Source: JAACEU01 sp043816165 (GTDB lineage Bacteria; Patescibacteriota; Gracilibacteria; UBA1369; LOWO2-01-FULL-3). Taken from it: a stretch of 45,330 nt of DNA. Both the position numbers and the translations under genes were made by a program. Below are positions 40,979 to 45,330 of this stretch, in pieces; position 1 is the first letter of the stretch; each line of letters starts with the position of its first letter. The stretch is from NCBI GenBank assembly GCA_043816165.1, contig JBDRIE010000009.1:1-45330 (forward strand), read 5' to 3'. The notes below the pieces were generated by a model. That model had not been told where the DNA came from. It was given only the letters and a program-made list of their open reading frames with translations, and ran no database searches.

Positions 40979-41138
40979 TTTGTAAAATCGTCTTTTTTTA
41001 AGTTTGATTGACGCAAAATAGACCTGAAAGTTCCATGGCGTATGTCTTTTTCATGTATGGGTACTATAACTGTCAGTGTTGGCTTCCCTTTTTCTGAAGG
41101 ACTTTCAATATAATTCTTAGCGGGATTGGTCTAGGCAT
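40972..41138 (-). pseudogene. hicA: hicA toxin remnant with internal out-of-frame deletion
   Basis: From ATG at 41138 the frame reads MPRPIPLRIILKVLQKKG, the standard HicA N-terminus, then stops after three more codons. In a second frame the HicA C-terminus continues as KPTLTVIVPIHEKDIRHGTF then RSILRQSNLKKDDFTKK. The missing middle is where HicA carries its catalytic histidine (GSH motif). The junction lies in an A/G-rich run (AAAAAGGGAA), consistent with deletion between short direct repeats. The start overlaps the hicB stop by eight bases. The toxin, an mRNA interferase in the family, should be inactive. Confidence 0.85.
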
Positions 41139-41349
41139 GCTGTAGCCTTACGGAAGTTATAACTGGATACTTTACTTCTGTTTTTTTAGGAAGTGGCATG
41201 TCTTCGAAATATAATTCAAGTGCGTCTTGTAGATTTGCTAGGGCTTCTTTTCTAGTTTTACCGAAGCTTGATACCTCTACCTCCAGACATTGAGATATAT
41301 AATATTTGTCTTCTTTCCAAACGATTGATTTCAGGTCTATTTTGCTCAT
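41131..41349 (-). CDS. hicB: HicB-type antitoxin
   Basis: 72 residues with the HicB pattern: WKEDKYYISQCLEVEVSSFG then KTRKEALANLQDALELYFED. It is a short form lacking a C-terminal DNA-binding domain. In the family it neutralises HicA. Here its partner is broken, so it is an orphan that may remain by inertia or protect against related toxins. It starts 41 bases after the upstream 18-bp repeat, with no Shine-Dalgarno motif. Confidence 0.88.
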   Translation of the reverse strand: MSKIDLKSIVWKEDKYYISQCLEVEVSSFGKTRKEALANLQDALELYFEDMPLPKKTEVKYPVITSVRLQHA

Positions 41350-41389
41350 GTTTTTAGTTTATTTTCTGCTCATATTTTACGCTTACGCT

Positions 41390-41430
41390 AAAATAAGTCA
41401 AATTTGTGAGCTAGATACGCGCTGTTAGGC
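41390..41430 (-). repeat. attC left half and upstream 18-bp inverted repeat
   Basis: Inverse core GCCTAAC (41424-41430) followed by AGCGCGTATCTAGCTC, then the 18-bp repeat AAAATAAGTCAAATTTGT (41390-41407, plus strand). The left arm has no matching right arm in the downstream half (40885-40960), so the split site is chimeric. Confidence 0.65.
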
Positions 41431-41446
41431 GATGTTGCAAAAACTA

Positions 41447-41707
41447 TTAAGCTCCCTCTGTTTCTTTCCTGATCGCTTCTATTTGACCTTCTGTTAATTC
41501 ATGAATTGCAGCTATTATTGATTCAACTTTGTTGGGATCAACTGTAAGTGGACCTAATGTGTCGTCATCGAAGTCTATTGTTTCTACGCCTGCCATACCT
41601 AGCAAGTCGATTAATAATTTGTCATTATCGATATCTAGCCAGTCGACTAATAATTTGTCACTATCGATATCTGTGGCACTTGGCGCGGTTCGAAGTTCTA
41701 ATTTCAT
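41447..41707 (-). CDS. Acidic cassette gene product with internal duplication
   Basis: 86 residues from ATG at 41707. A longer open frame extends through the preceding attC site but cannot be meaningful. It contains a tandem duplication: DIDSDKLLVDW followed by LDIDNDKLLIDLL, encoded by a 36-base direct repeat. Strongly acidic, no cysteine, no membrane segment. No family recognised. The stop lies inside the inverted repeat that extends the attC stem. Confidence 0.65.
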   Translation of the reverse strand: MKLELRTAPSATDIDSDKLLVDWLDIDNDKLLIDLLGMAGVETIDFDDDTLGPLTVDPNKVESIIAAIHELTEGQIEAIRKETEGA

Positions 41708-41770
41708 AGAAAATAAATTATTTGATGAAGGGAAGAAACATAGCATTTCCTTTTTATTTTTGCAATTTTC

Positions 41771-41858
41771 GCCTAACGGTTCGGCATAGCCGAAGTTTGG
41801 CAGTGGTAGAATTGGGAGCGCTAGCGACCCACCACTGCCAAATTTGGGTGAGCGAGCG
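41771..41858 (-). repeat. attC right part (split site around nested gene)
   Basis: Core GTTAGGC (41771-41777), spacer AACC, right arm CGGCTATGCCG, and a central stem in which TTTGGCAGTGG pairs with CCACTGCCAAA. Its left arm, the exact complement CGGCATAGCCG with inverse core ACACAAC, lies 490 bases away at 42355-42377, beyond the nested gene. Confidence 0.75.
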
Positions 41859-41862
41859 TTAA

Positions 41863-41879
41863 AAATAAAAATTATTTGT
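41863..41879 (-). repeat. 17-bp inverted repeat, downstream copy (nested gene)
   Basis: AAATAAAAATTATTTGT on the plus strand is a perfect inverted copy of 42331-42347 and contains the stop codon of the nested gene. Just outside lies AGCGAGCG (41851-41858), repeated directly at 42348-42355. Confidence 0.8.
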
Positions 41880-42318
41880 ACCAATCTCCTGGATTTATAT
41901 TTGATGTTACTTGATTGTTCAATACGCTTATTGTGACGATGTCGTGCGAATTGCAATTCTCGTACAGACCGCTATCGATACAGACTACGTAATTAGAATA
42001 GTAGGCCTTCCATTCTGGAGACTCTGGCAAATAAGCATACACTTGATAATCTCCTGTTGGAACTTCCATTTTGTAGCCTAATCCATAGGTGTATTCATCT
42101 GTGTTATGTATTTGATTATTTGTACAATATTCTTTTTTCGTTTCTGTATTTTCTGCACATACTTGCATATCTTTGGGAATGTAATCGCTTGGATAACTTA
42201 GTGCTCCTTCGATAAATCCAGTGTTTTTTTGTGAATTACTCCAGATGAATACACTGACTCCAACGATGATAGCTGTTACGAGAATTGCAATTATGATTTT
42301 GTAGTTTTCTTTTTTCAT
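41872..42318 (-). CDS. Membrane-anchored cysteine-containing protein, nested in attC
   Basis: 148 residues. Residues 8-26 form one membrane anchor (IIIAILVTAIIVGVSVFIW). The outside domain begins GFIEGALSYPSDYIPKDMQV and contains four cysteines (CAENTETKKEYC, then VVCIDSGLYENC), likely forming two disulfides. The strand pattern (MEVPTGDYQVYAYLP) resembles a prealbumin-like or carboxypeptidase-regulatory fold. No function known. The gene and its 17-bp inverted repeats interrupt an attC site. Confidence 0.75.
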   Translation of the reverse strand: MKKENYKIIIAILVTAIIVGVSVFIWSNSQKNTGFIEGALSYPSDYIPKDMQVCAENTETKKEYCTNNQIHNTDEYTYGLGYKMEVPTGDYQVYAYLPESPEWKAYYSNYVVCIDSGLYENCNSHDIVTISVLNNQVTSNINPGDWYK

Positions 42319-42330
42319 ATTTACATTTTA

Positions 42331-42347
42331 ACAAATAATTTTTATTT
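42331..42347 (-). repeat. 17-bp inverted repeat, upstream copy (nested gene)
   Basis: ACAAATAATTTTTATTT on the plus strand, perfect inverted partner of 41863-41879, 13 bases before the nested gene's start codon. Confidence 0.8.
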
Positions 42348-42377
42348 AGCGAGCGAACCGGCTATGCCGTGTTGTGT
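42348..42377 (-). repeat. attC left part (split site)
   Basis: Inverse core ACACAAC (42371-42377), then A, left arm CGGCATAGCCG and GGTTCGCTCGCT. The inverse core is the exact complement of the core GTTGTGT that enters this cassette at 42977-42983, confirming its identity. The right part is at 41771-41858. Confidence 0.7.
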
Positions 42378-42405
42378 GAAAGCGAACGAAGTGAGCGTGT
42401 GTTGC

Positions 42406-42945
42406 CTATTTTTTTGAGCATGCTTTGCATTTGAATATTTTTCTTAGCTTGTGGCCCATTCTGCATATTAGTGAGTGCTTAACTGGTGTCTTCGGAGCAA
42501 AAGGATAGAGTTTGGCAAATTCCCTTAAAGAATTTTTGAATTTTTCATGATCATCATTTAGATGCCATTTTTGATTCCCTGATTCAATGTATTGATTAGT
42601 GTCATTTATTAAAACTCCACAGGCAATAACAACACCTGAAGCAGCTTGAGGCAGATTTTTGTAATCTTCAATTTTAAAATGTTCATAATGTTCTCGTATT
42701 TTAATTTTTTTGTGTAAATTTTTAAACTTTCCTTTTAAGTTTGCGACTCTTGGGTCGTATTGTTTGTCTTCTATGCGACGATATAATCTTCTTAAAAGGA
42801 TCATATAAAAATCTGCATCAAGTGTTGATTTTGGGAAAAATTCAAAAATTCTTTGATGTTGAAAATCCAATTTCTCAATATCTGATTCGATTTCTAGTAT
42901 GAATCGTTCTTTTGCAATATCTTTTCTATCCTGTTCTGTAAGCAT
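42406..42945 (-). CDS. Cassette gene of unknown function with C-terminal Cys/His cluster
   Basis: 179 residues, mostly helical and highly charged, with no signal peptide or long membrane segment. A mid-region hydrophobic stretch (AASGVVIACGVLIND) could be buried helix. The end has C-x3-H-x8-C-x2-C (CRMGHKLRKIFKCKAC), a possible small metal site. No family recognised. The stop codon lies in an inverted repeat shared with the cassette's 5' end (TGTTGCCTATTTTT). Confidence 0.68.
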   Translation of the reverse strand: MLTEQDRKDIAKERFILEIESDIEKLDFQHQRIFEFFPKSTLDADFYMILLRRLYRRIEDKQYDPRVANLKGKFKNLHKKIKIREHYEHFKIEDYKNLPQAASGVVIACGVLINDTNQYIESGNQKWHLNDDHEKFKNSLREFAKLYPFAPKTPVKHSLICRMGHKLRKIFKCKACSKK

Positions 42946-42976
42946 TCAGATTAATTATAAAAATAGGCAACATTTC

Positions 42977-43083
42977 ACACAACGTCAGAGACTAATACGA
43001 TGTTTGCCAGTGATAAAATACGCCAAAGGCGGATCACTGGCAAATATGGACGACCGAAGGGAGTCGTATAGTCTCTGTTGTGT
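42977..43083 (-). repeat. attC site, 107 bp, complete
   Basis: Inverse core ACACAAC (43077-43083), A, left arm GAGACTATACGA, central stem GCCAGTGAT / ATCACTGGC, right arm TCGTATTAGTCTC, TGAC, core GTTGTGT (42977-42983). The heptamers are exact complements but depart from RYYYAAC at one position each. Confidence 0.8.
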
Positions 43084-43088
43084 GTAGT

Positions 43089-43412
43089 TTATTCGTTATC
43101 AACTAAAAGCTGAAGCCTTTCAAGTCTTTCGGTAATCCATTGAGGCTCAAGCTCAGTACGCTCTGCTAAATATTTAATTAATTGCTCTAAATCTTGGTCT
43201 TCTGTAGTGAATGAAAGTACCAAGTTGTTTACAAAATCAAAAATTCTGTTTATTTCAATAGTTCCTAAATAAACTTCCTTGGGTTCAGCTTGATTACTGT
43301 TTTCAAAGGCGGTTTTTACAGCTTCAAATAATCGTTCTTTAACCTCATCAAGTAAAGTTGAAATTTCTGGATTCATTTCTTCATCTGGAACAAAGGATTC
43401 TAGAGTTTTCAT
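43089..43412 (-). CDS. Acidic cassette gene product of unknown function (107 residues)
   Basis: 107 residues, predicted all-helical, net acidic. Two helical stretches (ISTLLDEVKERLFEAVKTAF, and DLEQLIKYLAERTELEPQWI) flank a central segment (IEINRIFDFVNNLVLSF). No family recognised; cytoplasmic. A TATAAT box sits upstream near 43447-43452. The stop codon lies within the extended inverted repeat next to the inverse core. Confidence 0.66.
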   Translation of the reverse strand: MKTLESFVPDEEMNPEISTLLDEVKERLFEAVKTAFENSNQAEPKEVYLGTIEINRIFDFVNNLVLSFTTEDQDLEQLIKYLAERTELEPQWITERLERLQLLVDNE

Positions 43413-43492
43413 AAAATGGTAATTATAAAATGGTTTGTTAATTTACATTATAATTGATAGATAATGCAAGAAATTTTGAACGAATAAATTAC

Positions 43493-43622
43493 ATACAACG
43501 TTCCAGAATATGCGATGTTTGGCAGTGGTAAAATTGGGAGTGGAACGACCTACCACTGCCAAATATGGGTGTAGCAAGGAGGAGGTACGACGACGAACGG
43601 AACCGCATATTCTGTGTTAGGC
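43493..43622 (-). repeat. attC site, 130 bp, complete
   Basis: Inverse core GCCTAAC (43616-43622), A, left arm CAGAATATGCG, central stem TTTGGCAGTGGT / ACCACTGCCAAA, right arm CGCATATTCTG, GAAC, core GTTGTAT (43493-43499). The two 11-base arms are perfect complements. This is the clearest attC site of the array. Confidence 0.88.
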
Positions 43623-43685
43623 GTAGTGCATTTTTTATTATCAATTTCATTTGCCGAGATAATTTACCATAAAGGGGGGAAAATT

Positions 43686-44678
43686 TTATTCTTTTATTCC
43701 TCGTAGAATGGAAACAATATGGCCGACACTTTTTCCTTGCTGACGAGCGACAAGTGCTTGCTGGCTTGAAAGTGCATACGGCTGTAATTGTTGCTGCATT
43801 TGCTCGCCAGTCATCGGTGTATTGAGAAGCCCAGAAGCAAGCACTTGATCGTAATCATAGAACGTAAATGTTACCGCCCGTTCATTTTCAGCGTTGGCAT
43901 AGCCAGAGATAACATCTTCGGGTTGAGTTTGAATCTTGAGAGTTGAGAATAGCTCCTCAAGCCGCAGCCGAGCCACAGCAAATAACTCACGAATAGTTTG
44001 GTAAGGCACTCTTGCCCCAAGTGCAATGACAGCAGAGCCCCCCTGAGGCAATACTTCATGAGCTTGCTGTAAAAATTTGTATTGTAAGGCCAGAAGATAA
44101 CGGTCTAAATTTTCGGGACATCCTTGTAGCAGTTTTTCGTCTACATAAGTTGCCGCCTTGCTCGATGTAGTATCAACATCCTTTGCTGGAATGTTTGGCA
44201 AGTTTGCATAAATGACATCAACAGGCGGCGTTTTCGTCGGAGTATCCCAAGTGTTCAAGTCTAATTCAAGCAAGTTACCAGCACTGCATGCAGACACAGC
44301 ATGACTATCTTTTGGGAGATTTGCTCGCAGATTTTCTAACGCGATTTGGGAGGCACGTTCATTGATATCAGTAACTCGAATGAAATCTGGATGAAAAATA
44401 TTGTATGCACCGATTGCGTCCAGCCCGGGTCCAGTGCCGACTGTAATAAAGTGTCTGCATGCTCGTCCTTCTGTCTCAAGCCGCCTGTTGAGTTCTTTGA
44501 GTCCGAGCAAGGCAACATAAACCCAGTTATCTTCTGGCCGTGGTTCAAGATCATATGTTTCGCCAGGGCTCTGCTGGATTGTTATTTGCTGTGGCGTTTC
44601 AATGCCAACGCTAGAAAATAGGGCGGTAACATTTTGACGCTCGTCAGCATATTCGGTTGTTTCCATTCTTTCGACCAT
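43686..44678 (-). CDS. SAM-dependent methyltransferase (class I fold), cassette gene
   Basis: 330 residues. Motif I is ITVGTGPGLDAIGA (about 78-91), followed by the acidic ribose-binding residue in TDINERA (about 103-109). The motif IV position reads DVIYANLPNIP (about 164-174), recalling the NPPY of glutamine or N6-adenine methyltransferases but with NLPN. The 70-residue N-terminus and the 100-residue C-terminus are not recognised. Its GC content and codon use are visibly higher than those of neighbouring cassettes, suggesting separate origin. The target is unknown. Confidence 0.82.
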   Translation of the reverse strand: MVERMETTEYADERQNVTALFSSVGIETPQQITIQQSPGETYDLEPRPEDNWVYVALLGLKELNRRLETEGRACRHFITVGTGPGLDAIGAYNIFHPDFIRVTDINERASQIALENLRANLPKDSHAVSACSAGNLLELDLNTWDTPTKTPPVDVIYANLPNIPAKDVDTTSSKAATYVDEKLLQGCPENLDRYLLALQYKFLQQAHEVLPQGGSAVIALGARVPYQTIRELFAVARLRLEELFSTLKIQTQPEDVISGYANAENERAVTFTFYDYDQVLASGLLNTPMTGEQMQQQLQPYALSSQQALVARQQGKSVGHIVSILRGIKE

Positions 44679-44779
44679 AGTTGACTAAGTAAAATAAAGG
44701 TGTTTAGTTTATTAAATTTTCCGCCCCAAATCAATAGGAAGTATCTCGGCAAATACCAAAATTATAAAAAATGCATTTC

Positions 44780-44925
44780 GCCTAACGGCCGGCGTATATA
44801 CAAAGTTAGCCTAACGAGTGACGGTGGTATAATATCACGTCATTAGACGTGCGACCACCGGAACGAGGAAAGGCTAATTTGGGTGGAGCGACAAAGGAGC
44901 GGAACTGAATATACGCCTGTTGGGT
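44780..44925 (-). repeat. attC site, 146 bp, complete
   Basis: Inverse core ACCCAAC (44919-44925), A, left arm GGCGTATAT, long central stem (AAATTAGCC / GGCTAACTTT and CGGTGG / CCACCG), right arm ATATACGCC, GGCC, core GTTAGGC (44780-44786). Both heptamers match RYYYAAC and GTTRRRY perfectly. Confidence 0.85.
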
Positions 44926-44941
44926 GAAGTAATTATATATT

Positions 44942-45259
44942 TTATTTATATTTATCTACAACCAATCTGCTTATCGTTTTTGCACATCTTACACCACTAT
45001 TTGTGAAGTCTCGATTACATCTTAATAATTTTTTTCTTAATCTCTGATTTTCTTTTTTTAATTCTACAACTTCATCAATCAATTTAAGGGTTCTTTTATG
45101 ATTTGTTTCACTAATTTCACCTATTTCGTCTAATTTATCTTCTGCTTGAGAAATTTTATCTAATTTTTTATTATTTGTTTCATTTTCACAGCTTACTGAA
45201 GGAACTGAGAGAGCTAGTACAGAAGATAATGCTGCAGCTAATTTTAAACCTTTACTCAT
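44942..45259 (-). CDS. Exported coiled-coil cassette protein
   Basis: 105 residues. Residues 1-24 form a signal peptide (MSKGLKLAAALSSVLALSVP then SVSC). The cysteine could be lipidated, but position -3 is serine, so the lipobox is weak. Residues 30-80 form a coiled coil rich in E, K and L (DKISQAEDKLDEIGEI, LKLIDEVVELKKENQRLRKK). Two more cysteines follow near the end. No family recognised. It has its own promoter. Confidence 0.72.
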   Translation of the reverse strand: MSKGLKLAAALSSVLALSVPSVSCENETNNKKLDKISQAEDKLDEIGEISETNHKRTLKLIDEVVELKKENQRLRKKLLRCNRDFTNSGVRCAKTISRLVVDKYK

Positions 45260-45286
45260 GTTATATTTAAGTTAATAATCAAAAAA

Positions 45287-45314
45287 ATTATACTAAAAAA
45301 ACACTATAATGCAA
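45287..45314 (-). promoter_or_regulatory. Promoter inside the first cassette
   Basis: Minus strand: TTGCAT (45309-45314), 16-base spacer, perfect TATAAT (45287-45292), just downstream of the core heptamer and 28 bases before the gene. It shows this cassette carries its own promoter. Confidence 0.6.
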
Positions 45315-45322
45315 ATTATTTC

Positions 45323-45329
45323 ACCCAAC
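45323..45329 (-). repeat. Core heptamer of the next attC, cut by window edge
   Basis: GTTGGGT on the minus strand matches GTTRRRY exactly and is the exact complement of the inverse core ACCCAAC of the following cassette. The rest of this attC, or attI, lies outside the window. Confidence 0.7.
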
Positions 45330-45330
45330 G

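Larger units (their letters stand above)
40498..45330 (-). mobile_element. Integron gene-cassette array (no integrase in window)
   Basis: Eight small, unrelated genes on one strand alternate with imperfect palindromes bounded by RYYYAAC and GTTRRRY heptamers. Read on the minus strand, each complete palindrome follows a stop codon closely and has the layout inverse core, one A, left arm, variable stem, right arm, four bases ending in C, core. In several cassettes the six bases after the recombination point complement that cassette's own inverse core, as expected for excised circles. The array continues past the right edge, where another core heptamer sits at 45323-45329. The platform integrase would be expected there; if not, this is an integrase-less array. 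Confidence 0.85.

Noticed and set aside
41708..41956. Upstream extension of the 86-residue cassette frame to 169 residues
   Set aside because: It would translate through an attC right part and into the nested gene; the ATG at 41707 lies right after the core and is far more likely.
42977..43622. CRISPR array or simple dispersed repeats
   Set aside because: The palindromes vary in length and sequence, are separated by genes of different size, and show core heptamers with own-cassette complementarity, which CRISPR repeats do not.
40498..45330. Rho-independent terminators as the explanation of the palindromes
   Set aside because: The stems are too long, lack T-runs, and have heptamer boundaries paired with the cassette ends.

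Overview
The window is an AT-rich bacterial segment with almost every gene on the minus strand. It suggests a member of the Candidate Phyla Radiation (Patescibacteria). The ribosomal superoperon is fused and compact, no L30 (rpmD) gene lies between S5 and L15, many ribosomal proteins carry lysine-, alanine- and glutamate-rich tails, and Shine-Dalgarno motifs are mostly absent. The standard genetic code fits: reading frames are full length with TGA as stop. No finer taxonomic placement is claimed.

Read in the direction of transcription (high to low coordinates), bases 39.9-32.5 kb hold an RRM RNA-binding protein, glucose-6-phosphate isomerase, transketolase, a LOG-family protein, EF-P, SerRS, a small unknown protein and a TIM-barrel protein. 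Bases 32.5-19.4 kb hold rpoB, ssb, rpoC, S12, S7, EF-G and EF-Tu, closed by a clear terminator. Bases 19.4-7.7 kb hold S10, a Ca2+/cation antiporter, then L3 L4 L23 L2 S19 L22 S3 L16 L29 S17 L14 L24 L5 S14 S8 L6 L18 S5 L15 and SecY. A plus-strand gene of unknown function (6.8-7.7 kb) interrupts the series. Bases 6.7-0.9 kb hold adk, map, infA, L36, S13, S11, S4, rpoA, L17, L13 and S9. A secreted repeat protein runs off the left edge. Promoter-like sequences with TTGACT- or TTGCAT-type -35 boxes precede several of these units, and ordered RNA hairpins sit in the S10, L3, EF-G and S13 leaders.

The right end (40.5-45.3 kb) is different. Small unrelated genes, all on the minus strand, alternate with imperfect palindromes of 71-146 bp bounded by RYYYAAC and GTTRRRY-type heptamers. 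This is the architecture of an integron gene-cassette array with attC sites. In most cassettes the heptamer entering the cassette is complementary to the cassette's own inverse core, as expected from excision as a circle. The array encodes a secreted coiled-coil protein, a SAM methyltransferase, several unknown proteins, a membrane-anchored cysteine-rich protein, and a HicB antitoxin next to a broken HicA toxin. No integrase is visible; it would be expected beyond the right edge, or the array may lack one. Unusually, the cassette ends are complementary well beyond the core heptamers, and two units (the anchored protein and hicBA) appear nested inside attC sites between perfect 17-18 bp inverted repeats.

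The core region also carries short GC-rich hairpin repeats, some read in frame as tails of S5, L22 and SSB, and a recurring ACATTATCCC motif just upstream of start codons.
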